This document shows positions 46,901 to 56,352 of a stretch of 64,000 nucleotides of DNA, piece after piece. A program made the translations under genes and the position numbers. The notes below the pieces were generated by a model, which worked only from the letters and a program-made list of their open reading frames with translations, had not been told where the DNA came from and did not search any database. This DNA comes from Pachyseris speciosa (Eukaryota; Cnidaria; Anthozoa; Scleractinia; Pachyseridae). The stretch is taken from the NCBI GenBank assembly GCA_016490735.1, contig JAEMWC010000262.1, positions 563,501 through 627,500 on the forward strand, written 5' to 3'. Position 1 is the first letter of the stretch. Each line of letters starts with the position of its first letter.

Positions 46901-47801
46901 CCCTGCCCCTGGATTTGCCTCGCTCACGGCCACCATTGCACTACAACACCTTGGTGTTACCATTGAACTTGGCCGCGTTAAGAACGCCAACAAAAATCCT
47001 GTTGCCGGAAAGGCTGTCTTAGAGCTTGAAACGGAGCTCTTACGCCAAGAACCTGGTGAGGGCCCTGTTACTGAACTACACGTGTAGGGCTCGCCGTTGC
47101 CACAGCCCGTTTCAACTCACGACTCCGCAGCCAAGGCCTCTCCGCCCGCGAGCTTTGGACACAACGCAACCAGTTCACCAATGAACAGTTACCCGCGTCT
47201 GACATGCAACACATCATTGCAAAACACACCAGCCCCCAAACTAACCATCCCTACAGCGAGAAAGCGAAAGGGGGCCGCAACCCAATCAGTCCCTCGGCCC
47301 CTCTATAAGTTGGAGATCTTGTATACGTGAAATCTGACCGGGATAATTCCCAAGCCCGTCCCAGATACATCGTTGTCCGCATCGATGGAGAGTGGTGTTT
47401 TATTAAGAAATTCGTAGGTTCTCAACTCCGCGCGACATCGTACAGGGTCAAGTTATCTGAGTGTTACGGCGTACCCCCAACTGTCTCACCTGTGGACACC
47501 TTTTTAGCTCCCCCTACCTACGGTGAGGACGACTGCGGCTCGCCCACTGCATCTCTCTCCCCTTATCAGCTACTCTTCGCTCCATCTGAGCTTCTCCGGC
47601 CACACAGTCCAGGTCCTTCAGACTCCCTTCCGTGCCAGGTCGCCTCCCCACAAGCCTTTCCTCCTAATGTAACCAGCGACTCCTACTTCTTCCTTCCCTG
47701 TACAGACGGAACCTGAGTCGCCACTCCCTGCTGCCTCAGAGCCAAGACCTCAGCGCACCCGTAGGCCCCCAAAGTAGCTACAAGACTACATTTTGGACTA
47801 G
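43916..47801 (+). pseudogene. Pol: protease, reverse transcriptase, RNase H, integrase
   Basis: Protease: LTIDTGAETSMIKASV at about 43970-44020. After a frame change near 44640, RT runs about 44860-45600 with [33 protein letters not shown] and, in place of the usual Yx[12 protein letters not shown]. An amber stop lies at 45679-45681. RNase H (about 45760-46200) has IVTDGSVTKRGLG, EVEALSIFAAVKHF and VVTDSQPC. Integrase (from about 46390, another frame) has FAADVL and IHVDPAPGF, but Gly (GGA, 47007-47009) replaces the catalytic Glu exactly 36 residues after the second Asp. A last frame change near 47085 leads to the C-terminal domain (YIVVRIDGEWCFIKKF, 47351-47410) and a final amber codon near 47776. 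Confidence 0.88.
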
Positions 47802-47968
47802 TTGCCCTATGCTTCCCGGTCTTTGTGCCCTGTGGGGCTATCTCTTACTCTCTAAGGACGGAGATGTTGACATTTCTAGGACACTCGTTCACCTATTATC
47901 CTTGTAACACAATAGTTATGTTAGGTTAGGTTTTTGTCGTTTGTTAACCAGAAAGCAAAAGAAGAGGT

Positions 47969-48120
47969 TGCGCCAGCGGGCGTTGTTAGCGAGCATGCGC
48001 GTCATGCTCCTCGTCTTTTCCCTCGTGGCTCTCCGCCATTGTTATTGTAAACGAAGTTGTTGTTGGCATTAAACGGTAACTGATCGCTGTTTACGGGTTG
48101 TCCTTTCCCCGTTACTGGCG
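47969..48120 (+). repeat. 3' LTR
   Basis: Near-identical to the 5' LTR and preceded by the polypurine tract at about 47955-47967. The sequence after it (GAGGATGC) does not match the bases before the 5' LTR (CTATTAT), so no target duplication can be claimed. Confidence 0.8.
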
Positions 48121-48984
48121 GAGGATGCTTGTTTTTGTTTTGACTTTACTGAAGCTTATGTATTTTCAAGTGGTAGAAACCTCTACAACACAGGACAGTG
48201 AGGTAAATTAAATAAATTGAAGCTTAACATTTGGTTTAATCGTTGTTACTTTTGTTCAGGAATGAAACTTGTATTTTTCTCTCGACTGGATATAAATAAC
48301 AATCATCTGTACTCGTTTTGGACTCAAAGAAGTAGTTCAATTGTTTGTTTGTTTTGGTGCGTTGTTTTGTTTGCAGGCGGACGAGTATTTTTACTTTACT
48401 TGGCTGACTGTTGTTTGACCTCGGTGCCTCAACAGCGTTGAGAAACTTTTGCCCTTATCTTATTAACACGTAATCGCAATTAGTCCTCGTAAAATTAAGG
48501 ATTAAAGCCCCGGCTAAATGATCACACATTTTCATGCAACAAACAATGTTTGAGCAAACACTAGACAGAGTGAGTCCACAGAACTATTTTTTGCGTATTA
48601 TCGCTGAAATTTCGGCTTTATGTGGTCCATTTGGTTGCTTTTTACCTGCTGTGCACGTTTTGTTGGTTGGGGTGGCTAAATTAAACGTTCAAACGCGAAA
48701 TGTTGGATGAAAATGTTTGATCTTGATCAAACATGGAAACCCATTTCACAATAAAAGCCATGTTGAAAGACGTGGCTAAACGGTCAAAATCTCCGTGTAT
48801 TGTCATCTTGTAATGTTTAATGTTTTAATGTCTTGAGGTTTTTGAACCGCGGTCAATTCCTGTTGAATTCTCTAAACATAAAATATTGGCGTAAGGAAAG
48901 CCATGCGAAGTTGCTCAATACCAGTAAAAAAATAATAATCGTGGAGCTCCGCTTTTAGGCTTGGCTAAATCTATATATTAGAAT
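48121..48984. repeat. Right arm region of the composite insertion
   Basis: From about 48400 the sequence is the inverted counterpart of 34808-35340 and 39380-39560: CCTCGGTGCCTCAACAGCG, AGGATTAAAGCCCCGGC, GGACTCAC / GTGAGTCC, and GAGCTCCGCTTTTAGGCTTG. The first 280 bases have no recognised match. Confidence 0.65.
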
Positions 48985-49606
48985 TTGTCCTTCGTCTTTG
49001 CTTAAGATGTCAGAATAGGTGCGTACGCACTGATTAGACTGGCAGGTCCTGCTGAGGGCTGACACTTGAGAGACAGAATTCGTTCGGATCCCTCTCGGTT
49101 GAATGATGTATCCCAGCAGCGTGTTCCTGACCGCGAATCCCACTTCACGTTCCCTGATGTCGTCTGGAAGTTTTTTCCCTCTCTCTTTCACACGCCCTGC
49201 TCCTGGGAGTCTGGTATCTTGAAGAGCGACGATGTCCATCTGCAGTGTGCTCAACTCCATATCAATGACTGCTTATTTCTTGCAGGTCTTTAGGAGCCTG
49301 GTGTCATTGTCCTAACTTTCCATAAGCGCAGCTTTAGGGCAAGAGATTTCTTCTTTCTGTTGTTTGCTTGGTTGCGTTTTCCTCAGGGTTAACTCCCGAA
49401 GCCGCAAGGCAGCAAAGGTTTAGAATCAGGATTTTCCTTCTCCTAAATGAGGTGTCCTCCCAAGCTGACGGGCCCCTACTGCCCGAAGCATCTAGTTTTT
49501 GGCGCCAAAGAGCCGCCTTTACCAGTTCTCCTGTCAGTAAAGTTAGTTCAGCTGGGCTTAGAGACCAAGCCACAGGAGCATGCCAGGAGTTGGACTTCGT
49601 TGTCAA
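48985..49606 (-). pseudogene. RTE-type LINE, N-terminal endonuclease part (first half of a split copy)
   Basis: The minus strand reads KVRTMTPG near 49310, then MELSTLQMDIVALQDTRLPG (49260 downward) and EVGFAVRNTLLGYIIQP, the start of the apurinic-type endonuclease of RTE elements with the QDTRLP motif. It contains at least two frame changes and continues at 34466 once the 14.5-kb insertion is removed. The upstream frame 49334-49606 may be the 5' leader region and has no recognised domain. Confidence 0.8.
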
Positions 49607-49619
49607 AGGCCGTAGTTGA

Positions 49620-50674
49620 CTTTTAAAATGATCGACAACTTAGGTAGATTACGATTGTCCATTCAAATAGCAAAAAAGTCCAAGCAGGGATTCTGCGTCT
49701 CTCTTGCTACGGGCTGAGTGGCTTAAGACAAAAACAAAACTTCATTATTTGCTAATAACTAAGAAAAGTGGGTGAGAGGTTTTTCTTTGTGGGGGAATGC
49801 TCTCCTCGGACTAACACTATCACGTGATCAATTTTAAGCCAATCAGGAAGGGATAAAATTTGAAGATCCACCACTATAAGGCCTTTGTTCATCCGTGGAC
49901 GCATTATAAGCCGATCGGTTGACTCCTGCAAAAATACCTAGATGAGTCAAAGTCACCCTCGTAAACTCTAAATTTTCTTTTTCTCTGAGTCCGCGGGTTT
50001 TTGGCCTTCGCGTCTCATCACGATCGACCGTTTTCGCGCTTGCTTGCGTGTTTCGCTCGCTTTATCTTCCCTAAAGGTAACGGAGTACTCGTAGTCTAAT
50101 CTCCAAGGACAGCTCTACAGTCTTCTTGATCACACTGCTGAGGAAAGAAAAACAAAGTTATGACAACCACATGAATGGGAAGCCGTACATAATTAGCATC
50201 GTTCATAACTCCTTCTGGCTCCATTAAGATAGAGATAAAGATTTTTTTTCCAGCTGAATATCACGAAACAAAGCTTAAATGTTAACCTGTTTTAACTTAA
50301 ATCCTGTTGTTGGAAAGCAATTTTAAGCGTCAAAATGGTTGCGAGATTTCAGCGAAAGCTAAAAGCAAAAGGAAAACTAAATTATCATACGTACACACCA
50401 ACCAGCACATAAAACACAAAGGCAAATATCTTGATTGGAAAGTTGAGTTCTGATTTAAAACCAACAAAACGGTAAACATCATAGCCCTTAATTCGGTTTT
50501 ATATTTTGAGACTATGTCTATTCTTTGCTCTAATTTGTGTAGCCTTTGCAAGTATTGTTTAAGGTTTTGGGAAAGGCCTTGCTCTGAATAATCTTTCTCA
50601 TCTTCAATAGTGATTACTGCATCTTTGAATTTCCTCCCTTTAGCTTGGATAATTCCGATAGTAAACTTTAGTAA
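49620..50674. other. Upstream region of the HEPN-TPR gene
   Basis: No exon is recognised with confidence. A CACTATAAGG box-like sequence lies at about 49871-49880 and a CGCG-containing patch at about 50030-50050. A minus-strand open frame (50330-50695) overlaps the start of the next gene. It includes a charged, coiled-coil-like segment (SEQGLSQNLKQYLQRLHKLE) but matches nothing known to me. Confidence 0.35.
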
Positions 50675-53600
50675 ATGGAGTACAAACCAGAGCAACTGAA
50701 CTATTTTCGGATATGCTACATCGCTTTCAACCTGGTTCCAGAAGGACTGCGGGATGTTTTCAAGCAGGAGTGGGATTTGCGATACAAGACAACAACCTTT
50801 GGAGAATGGAAAGATGCTCCACAGAATGGCCGTGATTTCTACAATAACGAAACTTGTTGTAAGAAAAATGCAAGATATCTGGCCACAATTCAGAACGGCA
50901 AAACAGCAGAGTGGGACTGTAGTTGTCTGTTTTTTGCGATTCTGTACTCAGACAGCATTGGCACCACACTCAGCCCAGCTGTTAACAATGACGTCGATGA
51001 ACTTCGACAGGTGAGAAACGAAGTTGCTCATATCAGTGAGGCTGAACTAACAGACGCTGAATTCCAAAATCATGTCTCAAACGTGTTAGCTGCATTCAAC
51101 TCTTTGAACCTGTCAGCCATTGCAGCTGAAATAGAAGCCATTAGAAAACAAATAACCTTCCCCACGGCTGAAGTCACGAGATTAAAGATCCAGGCTGATA
51201 GTCTTAAAGCTGACTTGGTGCAAGCAAAAGCAGATTTACAGACAAAAGAAGAAGAATTACAGAAAAAAGAAGAAGAAGTTGACAGCCTAACGCAGGAGAT
51301 TAATTCCAAAGTTGAGTCTTTTTGTAATCTGACATTCAAGCCATCTCACAAAATCATCAGGCGTTCAACTGACGTCAAGAGAATCGTGAAGAAAATGGAA
51401 GATCTTGTAAACGGAAGCAATGGAGCTGTAAGCACGATTTATTTATCAGGAAATCCAGGATGCGGCAAAAGTCAAATAGCTCGTCAAATTGGACAAGAAG
51501 TCTTCAACAAAAGATCACAAGAAAATACAGGGCTGACATTTGTAGCAACCCTGAATGCAGAAACCCTCGAAACACTGGCTGATTCTTACATCGTCTGGGT
51601 CGAAAGTTGGGAATTACTGAATACACGTCAACAAGCCTGGCGACCTCGAAAGTCAGCAGCCCGAAAGAAACAATTCACCATATGACTCGTTTGATTGTAC
51701 ATCAGATCAAACAGTTCTCTAACTGGTTGATAATCGCTGACAATGTTGTTGATCTATCCTTGGTTCGTAGCGATCTGCCTCCAACCGGCAGCGAGGAATG
51801 GGGCCACGGTCAGGTATTAATTACCACTCAAGATGGCAACTCAATACCTTCCAATGCTCCTCATACCTACCATGAACCTCTTAGTCAAGGAATGCAGCCA
51901 GATGATGCAGTGCAGCTATTACAACAAGTATCCCAAATTGCGAATGAAGAACAGGCTGAGAAGGTTGCTGAGGTCCTTGACTATCAGCCACTTGCGTTAG
52001 CAACCGCTGCGTTTTACGTACAAACAGTCGTGTCCAATGGTTCTCCGCGCTTTAGTTGGACGAGCTACCTAAAAACACTTCGCAGTGAGGAACGCAAGGC
52101 AACAGAGGAAGCTTTTGCGGACAGAACTTGGCTTATTCAAAAACAATGACTTCTGCAATTAAAATGGCAATAACTAGAGCAGCTGCAAGCGACGAAGTTC
52201 TACGTCAGGCATTTTGTTTGTTCGCACTTTGTGCACCCGATTCTCTCCCAACGAAGCGGCTGTAAATTTCGTGAAATCTCGCGCAACAAGCGAAACAAGT
52301 GAATTAATCAAGGCGACAATTTTGAAATCGCCCTTGATCTCTTGTTTGTATAGCGAAGAAGGAGAACCTGCCTATTTAAGGGTACATAAAGTTGTTTATG
52401 AAATATGCAAGACAACTTTTACTTGTGATTTCGAGAATGTAGACGGCGCGCAGAGTGTATAGCTGTGGCAATTAAAACGTTTCATTCTCTAATTGAGGCT
52501 GAGCGTGAACAGTTATTATCGAGTGAACATGTTTGCATCAAGTTCCGGAGAATTACAGATCACTGCAGAGAGATCCATCAACGTCTCACCACCAGCCTTA
52601 AATTGAAGGATCACGAAGTGAACGAAATATCACCCCTCATCACCCCTGAAGATGTAGTTTCTTGGCTGTGCTCAATTGCCGACGTGTGTTGTGACCTCAG
52701 CAGTGTATCAAATGCAAGTGTGTTTTCTTCATCAACTCTCGAGTTTGTTAAATACATCAAAAGTACTAAGAAAGGCGACTTGCTGAAAGCAAGAGCTTTT
52801 TCAGTGCACGGGGACGTGTCACGGCTACATTGTGAGTATGAATTAGCACTGTCATACTATGAACAAGCTGAGACTATTCGTGTAACAGTTTATGGCCGCC
52901 AGACACATGGCGACGTAGCATCAATTTACAATAAATTAGGAAATGTTTACAGTGATCTTGGACAGCACAGTGAAGCTAAAGAATACCATGAGAAGGCACT
53001 GAGCATTAGAAGAAAGATTTATGGTGAACAACATGGCGATGTTGCAACAAGTTACGGTGACCTCGGAAGTGTTTACCGTGCCGTTGGACAGTACAGTCAA
53101 GCTAAAAAGCACTATGAGAAAGCACTGAACATAAGAAGAAACATTCATGGTGAACAACATGGCGATGTAGCAGCAAGTTACAGTAACTTAGGAATTGTTT
53201 GCCGTAACCTTGGACAGTTCAGTCAAGCGAAAGAACACCATGAGAAAGCACTTACAATTAGAAGAAAGATTTACAGTGAACAACATGGAAATGTAGCAGC
53301 CAGTTACAATAACTTAGGAATTGTTTGCAGTTGCGTTGGACAGTACAGTCAAGCTAAAGAGCACCACGAAAAAGCACTTCTCATTAGAAGAAAGATTTAC
53401 GGTGAGCAACATGGCCATGTAGCACCAAGTTACAATAACTTAGGAATTGTTTACAGTGACCTTGGAGAGTATAGTCAAGCGAAAGAGAACCACGAGAAAG
53501 CACTTTTCATTAGAAGAAAGATTTATGGTGAACAACATGGCAATGTAGCAGCGAGTTACATTAACTTAGGAACTGTTTACAGTTACCTCGGACAGCACAC

Positions 53601-54009
53601 TCAAGCGAAAGAGCACTATGAGAACGCACTTCATATTCTAAGAAATATTTACGGTGAACAACATGGCGATGTAGCAGCGACATACAATAACTTAGGAATT
53701 GTTTACAGTGAACTTGGACAGTTCAATGAAGCTAAAGAGCACCTCGAGAAGGCACTTAACATTAGAAGAAAGATTTACGGGGAACAACATGGCGCTGTAG
53801 CAACAAGTTACGATAACTTAGGAGCCAATTATCTTGATCTTGAGCAGTACGCTGCAGCTAAGGAGTGTTTCGACAAAGCGATGAACATTTATAAAACAAT
53901 TTATGATGAACAGCATCCTGATGTTGAAAGATGTTATCGAAATTTAAGAATTGTTGAGAGAAATTTCACACAACATGAGCAATCTGGGAATGAATGTTGT
54001 ATACTTTGA
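50675..54009 (+). pseudogene. HEPN (DZIP3-type) / coiled-coil / P-loop NTPase / TPR protein, with four frameshifts
   Basis: The ATG at 50675 starts a DZIP3-type HEPN domain (residues about 7-145: NYFRICYIAFNLVPEGLRDV, EWDCSCLFFAILYSD, LRQVRNEVAHISEAEL). The HEPN R-x4-H motif, RNEVAH, lies at residues 114-119. A Lys/Glu coiled coil follows (about 160-215), then a Walker A loop GNPGCGKS at residues 259-266 of an NB-ARC/NACHT-like NTPase. The NTPase continues in other frames with NWLIIADNVVDLS, GQVLITTQD and DYQPLALATAAFYV. A helical region (LRQAFCLFALCAP, SPLISCLYSEEGEPAYLRVH) and then nine or more TPRs (from about 52790) complete it, ending ECCIL. Frame changes occur near 51595, 52122, 52245 and 52455, each fitting one missing base. 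Family knowledge: such proteins act like NLR-type immune or signalling scaffolds. Whether this copy is a pseudogene or carries sequence errors is open. Confidence 0.85.
52906..53913 (+). repeat. Eight 126-bp units encoding 42-residue TPRs
   Basis: Units start with the codons for HG(D/N/H)VA at 52906, 53032, 53158 and so on every 126 bases. Each encodes a helix pair of the pattern HGDVAASYNNLGIVYSDLG then QYSQAKEHHEKALNIRRKIY. Unit-to-unit DNA similarity is high (ATTAGAAGAAAGATTTA recurs), except for the last unit (HGAVATSYDNLGANY) and the following partial one (HPDVERCY), which are divergent. Such 42-residue repeats are the kinesin-light-chain / nephrocystin-like TPR type and form a protein-binding superhelix. 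Confidence 0.92.
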
Positions 54010-54844
54010 AAAAAAATCGATTTTTTTAACTTTGCAGTTAGGATAGTATTTATTTAAAACGGTTTACTCACTAAACAATTTTAAACGTGGATTTTTCAAC
54101 TAATTGTATCAATTTTGATATTTGTAGTAGGGCTGGGTGGGGAATAACGTACCATGGGTGGGTGGTGAGCTGTCAGAGCTCGCTGATCCTTTACTGCGGC
54201 GTACAAATCTCGAAAGTAAACCGACAACAACCTACCTGTGATGAAGCATAGCTATCCCTTACTTTAGGAACGTCAACATCCTTTCGATGTTAGAAATCAA
54301 GTGGATTCTTGTCTTTGATATATTAATCCCTCTCTTCCCCGTTCCTAATGTTTCAAACCAACTAAGGTATTAGGTTAGCATTTGATATCCAACGTTTTAA
54401 TATACGGTGAGAGAAGAGCTACATTTGCGGTCAAGGAAGGCTAAAGGAAGAACGTACAGATGGCAAACTAGCTGGCGAAGATGTAATACTGTAATACTGA
54501 CTGGCCATTGTGACCCTGGGGTGGAAAATGTTTCAAATAGTCGTCCAGTTCCGATTCGCTTTTCTCTTTTTTCTCTTGAGCATTTTGTAATTTTTAGGTA
54601 TAAAATTAATAAAATTGTTGTTTTTGTTGTTGTGGTTGTATTGGCTACTTGATTTATCTATGTGACTTCCGTTGCAAACAACATGTCGGCTACCGAGGCG
54701 AATTTGCAGCAGCTATAACTTACTCTCTCTCGGGGTTCCACTGCAATTTTGTTTTATGAAGGCCGCACACCCACTACTCCAGCTCCTGAGATTTTTATTA
54801 CTCTTTTTTTTCCACGGCGGCGAAACAATTTGTTTGAGATCGTT
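54010..54844. other. Downstream of the HEPN-TPR gene, nothing recognised
   Basis: AT-rich, with a poly-T run just after the stop and a TTGTTGTTTTTG stretch near 54617. AATAAAATT at about 54607 could act as a polyadenylation signal, but it is 600 bases away. Confidence 0.3.
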
Positions 54845-55205
54845 ACCACACGAGTACTACGAGTAACATACCAGTACATATGAGTACATACGAGTGACAT
54901 ACGGGTACATATACATACATACGAGTAACATACAAGTAACTTCACTGCGCGAAGTCTCTAATTTCGGCGATGGTGCAACTTCGCGCGCGCGTGTGTCTTT
55001 CGCCCGCCCCACAATCCATCGCCGAAATTAGAGACTACTCGCAGTCTAACAAGTAACATACGAATACATACGAGTAGCACACAGGTAACATACGGTCAAA
55101 TGTGGGTAATACGCATGAAATCTACAAAGTAAAATACAAGAAATTGGATATTTCTCCTGAATCTTCGATTTGTTTTTACTGTGCGATGTTGTATTCATTA
55201 ATTCA
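54845..55205. mobile_element. Truncated copy of the 29194-31258 foldback element
   Basis: It shares CACACGAGTACTACGAGTAA, the TACGAGTAACA 10-mers, GGTCAAATGTGGG, ACGAAATCTAC-type and GAAATTGGAT segments with the left arm at 29210-29850. It lacks the minisatellite and right arm. A small MITE is inserted at 54941. Confidence 0.78.
54941..55049. mobile_element. 109-bp hAT-like MITE with 8-bp target duplication
   Basis: CAAGTAAC is duplicated at 54933-54940 and 55050-55057. The inverted ends include GTCTCTAATTTCGGCGATGG and its complement, with TTCACTGCG / CGCAGTCTAA at the tips. The centre is CG-rich. Confidence 0.85.
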
Positions 55206-55871
55206 AGTGGGTGGGTTATCTCCACCGGCGGAATGATCGCTGGAGAGGGACCAATGCAGAACCAAGTTTTAAAAAGTTGACCACCGGTAGTCCATACCAA
55301 TGCACTGAAACAAACCATCATCGTCATCTTCTTCTTGCTAAATCTTACCTGCCACCTCTTTGTTCCTTCTCAATTGTCTCCTCACGAAACAATAAGACAT
55401 GCTTAATCATGTACTGAACCTGCATGGTCCTGCCCAAGGACCTGACATTGACATGGACATGAGAGGCCAAACTGGTTTGAGAGTCTCAATGGGGTTTGCC
55501 GTTAGCAGTAAACCGTCCAAAAATCTAGCCGTTAGGCGTAAAAATTGAAAAAAATTAACCGTTAGCTTTAAAAAATATTAACCGTAAAAAATTCTGGCCA
55601 TAAAAATAAAAGCCTAAGGTCTCGTGTGAAGACTTAGTGTGTCTTCAATGAATTTTCTGATTTTACGAGTTTTTATAGCGAGTAAAACCAAACTCTCATT
55701 ATTCAGCAAACAGGAAATTGAAATTGTCTGTCAAACGCCGAACGGTGTCCGTAGCACGAGTTGACAGACGTTTTGACAGCTCTTACTATTTTTAGACCAT
55801 CTCCAGTTTCTTTATTCATGGTTTCACGACTTTTGCAATGTCGATGCGATGGCCGTAGTCAAAGCTGTTAT

Positions 55872-56081
55872 AGCCTGGTTTTCACGCGAAAGCACAAGCG
55901 CAAGCATAAGAAGCTTATGCCGAGTGAAAACGACACAACGCAAGCATAAGCGCAAGCACAAGGAAAAGGAAAATTTTTGATCCTTGCGCTTATACTTATG
56001 CTTGCGTTAAGCCCGTTTTCACGGTGAAATAAGCGCTCTTATGCTTGCGCTTATGCTTGCGTCGCTAGTGAAAACCAGGCT
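55872..56081. mobile_element. MITE related to 21671-21899
   Basis: It starts AGCCTGGTTTTCAC and ends GTGAAAACCAGGCT, with GCAAGCATAAGC repeats in both orientations. The CACTAGCGACG block present on the right is altered on the left. No target duplication is visible. Confidence 0.8.
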
Positions 56082-56289
56082 TCAGAGTTTTTATCGCACT
56101 GGTGAAGAAAAACTGACCCAATGAAAGATTGAGGAATTGAGGAACAACACAGATTGTTTTTTCATTTAGAAAAAATGTTCATAGATTTCCTTGGACTAAA
56201 CGACAAAGCCAAGAAGTTCGGATTAAGGTCTTTTCACCTGAAACTTTACCGCCTCGCAAAATTTGGTGGCAAAAGGGAAAACCTAAACT

Positions 56290-56352
56290 GCGAGCAGAGT
56301 CTCCTTCGATCTTCCTAGAAAAAATCGGGAAGAGGAAGAAGACTCTGCTCGC
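56290..56352. repeat. Palindromic GCGAGCAGAGTCTCCTTC hairpin, copy 1
   Basis: The arms GCGAGCAGAGTCTCCTTC and GAAGACTCTGCTCGC can form a stem around a TCGATCTTCCTAG loop. An inverted second copy is at 57090-57151. These may be very small MITEs or arms of a segment about 860 bases long. Confidence 0.7.

Larger units (their letters stand above)
42592..48120 (+). mobile_element. Ty3/Gypsy-like LTR retrotransposon, complete but inactive
   Basis: Two direct repeats of about 150 bases (42592-42746 and 47969-48120) bracket gag, protease, RT, RNase H and integrase coding regions on the plus strand. Both LTRs begin TG and share TTCCCTCGTGGCTCTCCGCC and GTAAACGAAGTTGTTGTTGG. A TGG-started primer-binding-like site (TGGTGGCAGCGG) follows the 5' LTR, and a polypurine tract (GCAAAAGAAGAGG) ends just before the 3' LTR. 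The domain order protease-RT-RNase H-integrase is that of Gypsy. No clear target duplication is visible. Stops and frameshifts make it inactive. Confidence 0.9.
34467..48984. mobile_element. Composite insertion of nested elements splitting an RTE LINE
   Basis: The RTE endonuclease frame stops at 34466 (after complement TATGACGACCTT) and resumes at 48985 (GACAAATTC on the complement). TA is present at both edges, and joining them restores DKFYDDLNAAI. Inside, arms at about 34808-35340 plus 39380-39560 reappear inverted at about 48400-48984, with AATTTAGCCAAGCC, GCGGAGCTCC, GTTCAAACA / TTGAACCGCGG, and ATCCTTAATTTTACGAGGA on both sides. An extra segment, 34467-34807, starts with the palindrome GCGGAGCTCCGC and contains a GACATGTTTCGACGGTAC motif like Penelope element ends. 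Its relation to the arms is unresolved. No transposase was recognised. Confidence 0.7.
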
